Assembly: GCA_950097015.1 (NCBI GenBank)
Contig: CATNEN010000015.1
Coordinates: forward strand, 1,099,501-1,163,500
DNA length: 64,000 nt
Origin: Macrostomum hystrix
Lineage: Eukaryota > Platyhelminthes > Macrostomidae
Reading direction: 5' to 3'
Positions 1 to 11,500 of the stretch are shown one piece after another. The position numbers and the translations under genes are program-made. How positions within the stretch are numbered: the first letter of the stretch is position 1; every line of letters starts with the position of its first letter. The notes under the pieces were generated by a model that had not been told where the DNA came from, did no database searches, and worked only from the letters and a program-made list of their open reading frames with translations.

Positions 1-2080
1 TTCAGATAGAATCATCCCAGATCCTCAGATTCAGATAGAATCATCCCAGATCCTAAGATTCAGATAGAATCATCCCAGATCCTCAGATTCAGATAGAATC
101 ATCCCAGATCCTCAGATTCAGATAGAATCATCCCAGATCCTCAGATTCAGATAGAATCATCCCAGATCCTCAGATTCAGATAGAATCATCCCAGATCCTA
201 AGATTCAGATAGAATCATCCCAGATCCTAAGATTCAGATAGAATCATCCCTGATCCTAAGATTCAGATAGAACAATCCCAGATCCTCAGATTCAGATAGA
301 ACAATCCCAGATCCTCAGATTCAGATAGAATCATCCCAGATCCTCAGATTCAGATAGAATCATCCCAGATCCTCAGATTCAGATAGAATCATCCCAGATC
401 CTCTGATTCAGATAGAATCATCCCAGATCCTAAGATTCAGATAGAATCATCCCAGATCCTAAGATTCAGATAGAATCATCCCAGATCCTAAGATTCAGAT
501 AGAACAATCCCAGATCCTAAGATTCAGATAGAATCATCCCAGATCCTTAGATTCAGATAGAACAATCCCAGATCCTCAGATTCAGATAGAATCATCCCAG
601 ATCCTAAGATTCAGATAGAACAATCCCAGATCCTCAGATTCAGATAGAACAATCCCAGATCCTCAGATTCAGATAGAATCATCCCAGATCCTAAGATTCA
701 GATAGAATCATCCCAGATCCTAAGATTCAGATAGAATCATCCCAGATCCTAAGATTCAGATAGAATCATCCCAGATCCTAAGATTCAGATAGAATCATCC
801 CAGATCCTCAGATTCAGATAGAACAATCCCAGATCCTAAGATTCAGATAGAATCATCCCAGATCCTAAGATTCAGATAGAATCATCCCAGATCCTCAGAT
901 TCAGATAGAATCATCCCAGATCCTCAGATTCAGATAGAATCATCCCAGATTCTCAGATTCAGATAGAATCATCCCAGATCCTCAGATTCAGATAGAATCA
1001 TCCCAGATCCTAAGATTCAGATAGAATCATCCCAGATCCTCAGATTCAGATAGAATCATCCCAGATCCTAAGATTCAGATAGAATCATCCCAGATCCTCA
1101 GATTCAGATAGAATCATCCCAGATCCTAAGATTCAGATAGAATCATCCCAGATCCTCAGATTCAGATAGAATCATCCCAGATCCTAAGATTCAGATAGAA
1201 TCATCCCAGATCCTCAGATTCAGATAGAATCATCCCAGATCCTAAGATTCAGATAGAATCATCCCAGATCCTAAGATTCAGATAGAATCATCCCAGATCC
1301 TAAGATTCAGATAGAATCATCCCAGATCCTCAGATTCAGATAGAATCATCCCAGATCCTCAGATTCAGATAGAATCATCCCAGATCCTCAGATTCAGATA
1401 GAATCATCCCAGATCCTAAGATTCAGATAGAATCATCACAGATCCTCAGATTCAGATAGAATCATCCCAGATCCTAAGATTCAGATAGAATCATCCCAGA
1501 TCCTCAGATTCAGATAGAATCATCCCAGATCCTAAGATTCAGATAGAATCATCCCAGATCCTCAGATTCAGATAGAATCATCCCAGATCCTCAGATTCAG
1601 ATAGAATCATCCCAGATCCTCAGATTCAGATAGAATCATCCCAGATCCTCAGATTCAGATAGAATCATCCCAGATCCTCAGATTCAGATAGAACAATCCC
1701 AGATCCTCAGATTCAGATAGAACAATCCCAGATCCTCAGATTCAGATAGAACAATCCCAGATCCTCAGATTCAGATAGAACAATCCCAGATCCTCAGATT
1801 CAGATAGAACAATCCCAGATCCTCAGATTCAGATAGAACAATCCCAGATCCTCAGATTCAGATAGAATCATCCCGGATCCTCAGATTCAGATAGAACAAT
1901 CCCAGATCCTCAGATTCAGATAGAACAATCCCAGATCCTCAGATTCAGATAGAATCATCCCAGATCCTCAGATTCAGATAGAATCATCCCGGATCCTCAG
2001 ATTCAGATAGAACAATCCCAGATCCTCAGATTCAGATAGAATCATCCCAGATCCTCAGATTCAGATAGAACAATCCCAGA
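1..2080. repeat. 29-bp satellite array inside a TPR intron
   Basis: Tandem units of 29 bp fill the stretch up to about 2080, open at the left edge. Each unit contains gattcagatagaatc and cccagatcct. The main variants here are taagattc in place of cagattc and aacaatccc in place of aatcatccc. The array stops about 50 bp before the splice acceptor at 2132-2133, so it lies in the intron upstream of the first visible TPR exon. The same family returns at 52121-64000 with other variants. Confidence 0.97.
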
Positions 2081-2133
2081 TTATTCGTGATGGGAGTTCG
2101 TATTGATAATGAAGGTATTTTGTCTGTAATCAG

Positions 2134-2503
2134 GTCGCATCGAGCGCCTAGAAACTGAGCGCCAGCACCTGGAGGATCGGGTGCGCCTGCTCGAGTCCCA
2201 GCTCACTGAGCATCTGTCATCAGCATCGACCTCCGCTGCCGCTGCCTCGGCTGCCCAGTTGGAGAGTTCAACGCTCTCGGCACTCAGCTCCGGCGCCGAG
2301 GAGCTGCGCAGTCTTCGAGCCAAGCTGGACAGCGCGGAGTCTCGATCAGCTGAGTTGTCAGCCCGACTGGAATCGGCTCTGGCCCGGCTGGAATCTGATC
2401 GGGAGGAGCGGCAGCAACTGGAGGAGTCTTATCAGCGCCAGCTGGCTGCTGAGAGAGCCGCTGCCGAGCTGTCCAAGGCTACAGCTGATGAGCAGAGTGT
2501 CAG
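2134..2503 (+). other. TPR: TPR exon a
   Basis: The acceptor tctgtaatcag precedes 2134 and the donor is CAG|GTGAGA at 2503/2504. The exon starts with the last two bases of a split codon and ends with AG of a split arginine codon. It encodes coiled coil beginning RIERLETERQHLEDR. Confidence 0.85.
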
Positions 2504-5500
2504 GTGAGATTTCGCAATTGTCTGCTTTTAATTAGATTGTCGTTCTGTGCGTTTGGTTTTCTGTATTTCACGGTATTGTCCTTGTCTGTAATATACCGCA
2601 ATTTATCATTTACTGAAGCCTTATTCTAGTCTGTAAACTGCTCTGCCGTGTGTGCCTCTGGGAACAGACTGTACTTCACTGTACAGTCTGTTATTCACTG
2701 TACAGTCTGTTATTCACTGTACAGACTGTACTTCACTGTACAGTCGGTTATTCACTGTACAGTCTGTTATTCACTGTACAGTCGGTTATTCACTGTACAG
2801 TCGGTTATTCACTGTACAGTCTGTTATTCACTCTAGTCTGTTATTCACTCTACAGTCTGTACTTTCTGTACTTCACTGTACAGTCTGTTATTCACTGTAA
2901 AGTCTGTTATTCACTGTACAGTCTGTTATTCACTGCACAGTCTGTTATTCACTGTACAGTCTGTTATTCACTGTACAGTCTGTTATTCACTGTACAGCCT
3001 GTTATTCACTGTACAGTCTGTTATTCACTGTACAGTCTGTTATTCACTGTACAGTCTGTTATTCACTGTACAGTCTGTTATTCACTCTACAGTCTGTACT
3101 TCATGGTGCAGTCATGGTGCAGTATGGTTGAATACACCTGGTCTGTCCATCTTTCTGATCACATGTACACAGTAAATGACACAGGCGATTCCCTTCGACT
3201 GCTCCCGCTCTCCAGGTGCTCGGAGCTGGCCAGCGCTGCTGACGGCATGCGAGCCCGCCTGGCCGAGGCCGGCAGAGATCGCCAGCTGATGGAGCGCAGC
3301 TTTGCCAGCCAGCTGTCGGTGGCGGCCGAACGGCAGTCCGAGCTGGAGTCGACCATCGCTGAGTTGAAGTCGCGCCTAGCCGAGGCCGCCAGCGAGGTCG
3401 ACAGGCTGCGCGCCGGCATCGGTGCCCTGTCCGAGGCGGAGATCGAGCGCCTGGCACCCGCCGCCGCAGCCACCAGCCGCATGCTGAAGCGGGGAAAGAC
3501 TCTCACGCAGATCTACGCTGAGCACGTGGAGGTCCAGGGCCAGCTGTCCGCGGCACGCCTGGAGGCTGACAAAGCCAACTTGGCGGTGGCGCATATCCTT
3601 GAAGAGATTCAAGCCAAGGTGCCGCTGCTTCGCCGGCGTCAGGAGGAGTACCGGCGGGTCCGGCTGTCCGCCAGTCAGCTGGCCAAGCGGCTCGACGACT
3701 CCGTGGCCCAGATGTGCGATCTGAAGCGCGGCAATGAGGAGCTGGCTAGGAAGGCCGCCTTCTTTGAAAGGGAGAATGCTAGACTGAAGGCCAGGGCTAA
3801 AGATCTGGGCGAGCAGGTGAGGGGCTCGACTTTTGACCAGCTTCACCATTCAGTGTGTTGCACAGCTCATTCAGTGTTGCACGGCTCATTCAGTGTGTTG
3901 CACGGCTCATTCTGTGTTGCACGGCTCATTCAGTGTGTTGCACGGCTCATTCTGTGTGTTGCAAGGCTCATTCTGTGTTGCACGGCTCATTCTGTGTTGC
4001 ACTGCTCATTCTGTGTTGCACTGCTCATTCTGTGTGTTGCACGGCTCATTTTGTATGTTGCACGGCTCATTCTCTATGTTGCACGGCTCATTCTGTGTGT
4101 TGCACGGCTCATTCTGTGTGTTGCACGGCTCATTCTGTGTGTTGCACGGCTCATTCTGTGTGTTGCACGGCTCATTCTGTGTGTTGCAAGGCTCATTCTG
4201 TGTTGCACGGCTCATTCTGTGTTGCACTGCTCATTCTGTGTTGCACTGCTCATTCTGTGTGTTGCACGGCTCATTTTGTATGTTGCACGGCTCATTCTCT
4301 ATGTTGCACGGCTCATTCTGTGTGTTGCACGGCTCATTCTGTGTGTTGCACGGCTCATTCTGTGTGTTGCACGGCTCATTCTGTGTGTTGCACGGCTCAT
4401 TCTGTGTGTTGCACGGCTCATTTTGTATGTTGCACGGCTCATTCTGTATGTTGCACCCCACTTGACCATCTCAATCTGCGCAGGTGACTCACCTGCTCGC
4501 TGAGGTAGAAGCCGCACGCGGCCGCCCATTGGCCGGAGGTGCTGGGGATGCCAGCTCAGAGGCTGAGGCGGCCCAGCCTGACAGGTTAGATAACCAGCAG
4601 ATGGATGAGGGCAGCGGAGGCGGCTCTCTGCTATCTGAGCAGCCTCAATCGACTCAAGATGTCATCAGTAGTTCGCTGCTGACCTTCTCGGACATTGGCC
4701 AGCTTCAGCAGCGCAACATCGGCCTGGTGGAGGCGTCGCGCGAGCTGGCCGCCAGGTTGGAGGTTCTGGAGCGGGAACGCAGCGACGCTAGCGAGCTCCG
4801 GCTGCGGCTGGAGGCGGCCACATCCGAGCTGGAGTTGGCCCGCACCGCTGAGAGGCAGCACCGAGACCTGCTGCGCGTGGCCAGTCAGCAGCGGGACATG
4901 TACAAGGTGAGCACTGCTTCCTCTTCTCATGCTGAGTTCTTCATCCGGTTTCATCCTGAGTCCCCTAGGTTTCACCCTGAGTCCCCTAGGTTTCATCCTG
5001 AGTCCCCTAGGTTTCACCCTGAGTCCCCTAGGTTTCATCCTGAGTCCCCTAGGTTTCACCCTGAGTCCCCTAGGTTTCACTCTGAGTTCATGAGGTTTCA
5101 TCCTAAATTCATGATGTTTCATCCTGAGTTCATGAGGTTTCATTCTTTCTTGATTTCTGAAGCTTTTATCATCAGAATCAACGACCTCTATCTGAGTCGT
5201 TAGAAACTAATTATAAACGCGCAACCCTTTACTTATAAGTAGACTAGCTAGCAAAAATTGTATTTGATAGCCAGCAATTCTCATATTCGTTCGCAGCTGC
5301 TACTGGAATCCGCCAAGAATTCTTCCGCCACTGATTCGGCTGCCGCTGCGGCTGCTGCGGCCCCAGTTTCCACAGAGACCAGTCAGCAGCAGCAACAGTC
5401 CTCATCCTCGGCCAGCAGCGCAGCGCTCGTTGCCGCCCACGCCGAGCTGTCAGCCGTTCGCTCCCAGCTGGCTGAGCGGGATCGTCAGCGCGCCGTTGAG

Positions 5501-8500
5501 CTGGAGGGCGCCCGCGCCGAACTCCTCGAGGCGCGCCGCACCGGCTCCCGCTTGTCTGCCCGCCTAGAGGCCGCTCAGCGACGCGCCGAGCTTGGCGAGG
5601 CCGGCTGCGCGCGCTATCGCCGCGAGATTGACATCTTGCGCGAGATGAACGAGAAGTATGCGGGCATGCTGGCCAGGCACGAGCGGGAAGCCGTGCAACT
5701 GCAGGCCCAGCTCATTGACCGGGCCGAGTCCAGGGCCCGGTTGGAGGCCCAGCTGGAGTTGGCCCGTCAGCAGGCCAAGGCGCTGAGAGCTGCCGAGGCG
5801 AGGCTAACTGTGGAGTGTGAGCAGCTGAGGCAGGACCGGCTGAGGCAAGGCCTGCTCATGACCAGCCTGCAGGCTGTGCAGGTGAGTCTGCTGAGAGTCA
5901 GCCAGGACGTCTGGCCTTCTTTGCACCTGTGAGGTGTGGGTTGCATAGAACTCAATTAGTGAGCATGTAGCACAGTGTTTAAATATACGAGATTCGGACC
6001 TATAGGTCATGGGTTCGAATCCATGTTTTTAACAGTAGAAAGACAACGGCAGTAGTTCAAATATCCGCTGCCTACTAGCTCCCAAATCTAATGACCGATT
6101 TTCCGGAAAGTTTTCCGCCCTCAGCCGTTGAGTCAGCATCGTCGAGATGATTCAAGTGATTCTTGTCGAAGAACCGGTTGGCAAGGACAACTAACGTAGC
6201 TCTGCATAAACCTCAATGGCGAATCCAAATTGGTTTGAATTTTACCCCGTGTTCTAAAAATCTGGCTATTTTAAATACCTCCTTGATCTTACTACTGTTA
6301 AAAGTGGCTGCAATATGGGTACCGACGTCAGCTGCAGCTTTGCGGCTGGCTTTACATCTCGTGAGCCCTTCTTCAGGGCGCCTTCCGCTTGTTTTCCTAC
6401 ACACAATGTGGCGCAGTTCATCGCTTATGAATTATTTGCAAAACTAGCCTCGTCGGAATTCCCCAGGTCAACCTGGAGAAACGCGACCAAGAAGTTCGCC
6501 TGGCTGCCGAAGCTCGAGTGTCGGCAGCTACTGAGCGGGCCGCATCCCTGGAACGCCGATTGGCCGATGCCGTGTCCGCAGCGTCAGCCGAGCGGTCAGC
6601 TGCCGAGGCAGCGGCTGCCAACTCCGCCAAGCAGCTGGCAGAGCTCTCCGAGCGCCTGGCCGCAGCTCAGGCCCGGCTGAAATCTGCCGAGGAGCTGGCC
6701 GCCAACTCTGCGGCCGCAGCTGCCGCCGCCGGAGTCAAGACTGCCGCTGCCGAGGAGGACTCGGCGTCAGCGGAGCAGCCGGAGCCTGTCGACGCTTCGG
6801 GCCAGACGGCTTCCGCTCTCGCCAGCGAGCAGGAGCTGGGGGCCCTGCGGGAGCGAGTGCAGGCCCTGGAGCGAGACTGCGACTTCCTCAGAGGCCAGGT
6901 GGACAATTATCGGGCCATGGCGGAGGGCGCCGAAGCTCGCCTCACTCAGCAAGCCGAGGAGCACGCGGCGGCTCTGGCCGAAGCCGAGAGTCGTCTCAAA
7001 GAGAGGCAGGAGTCCATTGACTACTATCGGTGAGCTGCGCCTTGGACTAACTTCTTTTATGATACTAATGCTGCTAGATATTTAGTTGTTCTTCCCAATG
7101 TCTGTCAGTGCAGTCTATCGCGTTCGCGTATCGCGCACCAAGGTCGATTCTGCGGCGACGCCACATGACGTCAAGAAGGCTTGAAGGCTTGTCGAGAAAT
7201 TTAGGCACAATGAGAGTGTACACTGCCTGATGATGAGAATTCAGGTACACACCTTTGTGAGGGTGTGTTCAGGAGTCGGCGAAGAGGGCAGAATTGCCTC
7301 GTCGCTTACTGCGGGTCTAGTGTCACCCAATGATGAGCTATTGTCCACAGCCCTTCTGAAATTATTGTTTTTATTATTGTATTATATTTTATAAAATTTA
7401 CTTGTCCTCTTCTGCAATATCCTTCTCCTACTCCCTCTGCGAAGCTTTCTTGTTCCCCAATCCCATGTGTGATGAGATTTCTCTAACCACAGTGTTCCTC
7501 ACCGCTGAACCCGAAGCGCCCAGCTGGACAGCCTGGAGCGGGAGCGCCAGTCGCTGGTGAGCGATCGCTTCAAGCAGACCGAGGAGGCCCACGCCATGAA
7601 CGCCGACCTGCGTAAGCAGCTGCACGACCGGCAGCAGGAGCTGCAGGCGGCTCTGGATCGCCGCAACGCCGCTGTCGGAGCCGAGGAGCGGGCGAAGGCG
7701 CGGGCTGCTAGAGAGGCCGCCAAAGCAGCGGAGGCCGACAATAAGTACCAACAGGAGCTGCTGCTGCACGCCGCCGATGCCCAGGCGATGCAGGCGGTGC
7801 GCAAGGAGCTGGCCGAAGCTGAGCGGCGCTGCCAGGAGGCTGGCGAATCGGCGCGCCGTGCCAGCGCCGAGGCACAGCAGAGAATCGCGACCTTGACAGC
7901 CGAGGTCGATCGGCTTAAGGCGGCCAAGGCGGACGCTGAGGCGAAGCTCACTCAGCTGGCGGGCGACTTCAGCGAAGCCAGGAAGCGACTGCTGGCGACT
8001 GAAGAGGGGACCGCCCAGTCAGCTGCTTCAACAGGCGCAGGTCGCGGGGGTGTTGCCAAGGAGCTGGCTGGCCAGCTGCAGGTGAGACGATATTGCCCTA
8101 AAAATAAACAATCAGCAAATAGGACAATATGGTTCATAGTCATTCACTTATTCAGCATGTTCACCACCATTGTCCTTGCCGACGATGCGCCAGGCCTCTG
8201 GTTCCGGTACCCACGCTCTTGAGTCCGCATTGCGTACCGCTCCATTGCAAGCAGCTTCGTTGTGCTCAATGCTGTCGAATCGATTGACCCGAAGGGGCTT
8301 CTTCACAGTTGGAAATAGATACTTGTCACAAACGTGAGAAGTCATGCGAATAGGGTGGATGCTGAAGCACTTCCCAGCCCCATCTAGTTAGAAGATCCAC
8401 GAAATTGTGCTTGCGATGTGCTGGTGCATTATCATGCAACAGACCACACCAGATTCCAGCAAGCCAGGACGCTTCTTTCGAATCGCTGGACGCAACTTCT

Positions 8501-11500
8501 GCTGGATCCACTTGAGTAGTGCCCATTGACGGTGGTTCCATGGGGCACTGCCCAGTTGAGATAGACTCCGTGGGCATCAAAAAACATAATGTGCATGACC
8601 TTCAGCGCGCCCTGCTTCCTGATTGCCTTCTGTGGCCTCGGAGAATCAGCCGGAAACCATTCAGCAGACTGGGCCTGTGTTTCAGGATCCCAGCTGTAAA
8701 TCCACGTTTCATTTCCGGCCACAATTCTCAGAAGAAATTTGTCTCTGTGAAAGCGACGCAGGTGGTTAGTGGCAGCTAGAGCTCGCTGCATCTTCTGCTC
8801 ACCTGTCAGAAGGTGCGGCACCCACTTGCAAAACTTCTTCTACGGGTCGAGACGCTCAGTCCGAATGGTATATATACTGCCAACTGACACTCCTACCTCT
8901 TCTGCCAGCTCTTCGCTTGTCCGTCGCCGATTATTATCCAGGAGCTCTTGGACTTTCTTCATCTTGGTTGCTGGCAGTCATTGGCTTTCCTGAACGATCA
9001 TTGTTTTCAATGCTTTCTCTCCGTAAACAACCGGCACCACTTGCGAACCGTCTGCTCAGTTTGTGCGTTGCTGCAAAATACTTGCTGAAGCTCTCGGAAC
9101 ATCTCCGGAGGCTTTTCCTTTTGCAGAAATTGAAACTTCATGACAATTCTAACGTCTTGTTTCGAGAATGATTCCGCCATTGCCAATAATTCAATGGGTA
9201 GCAGTAAAGAAGAGAGCGAAGCTCAGGCATGGTTGCAAGCTAAGGCTTAAAGTCTTAAACCGAAAATAGCTTTTTTAATGTACGCCGTAAATTTTAAAAC
9301 CTTCTTTTAGGGGCTTCGGCTAGGACACGCGGGCCCGCGGGCCTGGTGCGGCACTTAAAGCTCCCCTGTCTCAACCCTCCCCTGTCTCATCTCTCCCCCG
9401 TCTCATCTCTCCCCTGTCTCATCTCTCCCCTGTCTCATCTCTGCCTGTCTCATCTCTCTCCTGTCTCATCTCTCCCCTGTCTCATCTCTCCCCTGTCTCA
9501 ACCCTCCCCTGTCTCATCTCTCCCCTGTCTCATCTCTCCCCTGTCTCATCTCTCCCCTGTCTCATCTCTCCCCTGTCTCATCTCTCCCCTGTCTCATCTC
9601 TCCCCTGTCTCATCTCTCCCCTGTCTCATCTCTGCCTGTCTCATCTCTCCCCTGTCTCATCTCTCCCCTGTCTCATCTCTCCCGTCTCATCTCTCCCCTG
9701 TCTCATCTCTCCCCTGTCTCATCTCTCTCCTGTCTCATCTCTCTCCTGTCTCATCTCTCCCTGTCTCAACCTTGTGTCTATCACACTGGGAGTTAATGAG
9801 AATCATTTAGAGTGGTTCATTCATTCACAGCACAACATAAAAAAATTCATCACCCTAAGCTATTATTCTCGAGGCACACAGTGACAGTTGGAGTGCTCAA
9901 GTGTAGTATGATTATTATGGTAATTATCGCCAATCGCTTAGCTAAAATCCCAAATCCCACGCAGGATCGAGTCCGTCAGGTGGCGGAGTTCCAGGCTGCC
10001 GCGGCCCGCGCCGAGTCAGCGCGTCTCGCGCGCCAGCTCGAGTCCACTCGCGCCGCCCTGGACGAGGCTCGTTCCGCGTTGGTGGCCTCGGCCGCGGTGC
10101 CCTCTCGCCAGCTGGTGGACGCCGATGAGCGCGCCGAGCTGGTCCGCGCCCGCGAGCAGATCAGCCTGCTGACGGAGAGCAACCGGCTGCTGCGGCAGGA
10201 GGAGGCCAGGTGGCGCTCCCGCACCGCCGAGCTCACCAGCCGGGCTGACGAGCTGGCGAATCAGCTGGCTCCGCTTCGAGCTCAGCTGGCGGCGGCTGCC
10301 AGTCAACAGACCGAAGCCGAGGAATCTGCCAGGCTGCTCACCGAGGAGCGAAATCGGTGGCGCGATCGCTGCCAGGAGCTGCTGGAGAAGACTGAGCGCA
10401 TGGACGCTGATCAGTACAAGCAGGCCTGCGCTGAGAGGGACGCCCTGCAGGTTGGTTAGAGCTGGAGACCTGGGAGCGTCGATGATTCCAACCTTCTTAG
10501 AAGCACTTGAGAAGATCTTGAGCATACCCTCAACCCCCGCTACAGATTCAGGTCGAGAGCCTCAAGGAGGAGGTTGAAGGCCTGAACGCGGACATCGCCG
10601 ACTTGAACAACCAGCTAGAGGAGACGACCGAGAAATTCGACGCGCTGACAGTCGAGCAGGAGTCGGCCAAGGCTCGCCTAGCTTCCGTCATTAGCGAACG
10701 GGACGACATCGACCAGGTGCTGGCGCAGAAAGTCAAGGAGCTTGAGGAGCTGACCGCCGACCGTGACAGGCTGGCTCGAACTGTGGAGGAGCAGCGGGAG
10801 AGGTACAAGCGGGTGCAGGAGGTTGCCAGGAAGTACAAGCAGGAGGCCGTGGACCTGCGCACAGGCAAGGACGGCGGCGATACTGAGGTGGCTCGGCTTC
10901 GGGAGCGGGTGAGCTGGCTGACATTGGCCTAATAATGATAATAATGATAATAATTGCAGGAGGGCTGCGGGCAATGGCACACATCATTTGGTGACACTAG
11001 ACCCGCAGCCAACGAGAAGGCAATTCTGCCACTCCTGAGCACACACGCACACAGATGCTGTACGCTGGCACGCACTCAAACATGTGTGCACATCTGCCCT
11101 GACTCTCTCATCGTCAGGCAGTGTACGATCTCACTGTGCTTTGAAGGTTGCCCTTCATTGGCCTAAATTTCACGACAAGCCCCCAAGTAAATGTGACCTC
11201 GAACTTTGGGGCCTTGGAGCGAGAGGCAAATGCGTTAGACCGCTCTGCCGCCGACCCCAGTTGTCTGAGAATCCGCGCATCCCCGCCCTAACCCCGCAGG
11301 TGTCAGAGATGGAGGCCGCCGTTAACTCCGCTCGCGCCGAGTCCCAGACCGAAGTCGACCGCTTCAAAGACGAAGCCGCAGAGGCCCGCATGCGCACGGC
11401 TGCAATTGAGAATCACTCCAAGAAGCTGCAGGCTGACAATGCCGCTCTGCGATCTCGGGTGGCGGAGCTCGAGGCTCAGCTCAAGGAGCTGCAGCAACAG

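Noticed and set aside
2650-4503. A single 617-codon frame spanning two introns and a TPR exon
   Set aside because: Clear GT-AG borders, phase matches and TPR homology show that only 3216-3816 is coding. The flanking parts are stop-free minisatellite.
4907-5203. Extension of TPR exon c through FHPESPR repeats
   Set aside because: The donor AAG|GTGAGC at 4906/4907 joins in phase to the exon at 5297. The extension is a 21-bp minisatellite that stays open by unit length.
6000-6030. Functional tRNA gene at the B-box sequence
   Set aside because: The B box is perfect, but acceptor and D stems do not pair, and the setting is an intron with SINE-like flanks.
9346-9810. Frame of Ser/Leu/Pro-rich repeats (154 codons)
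   Set aside because: It is a translation of the 16-bp pyrimidine minisatellite inside a TPR intron.
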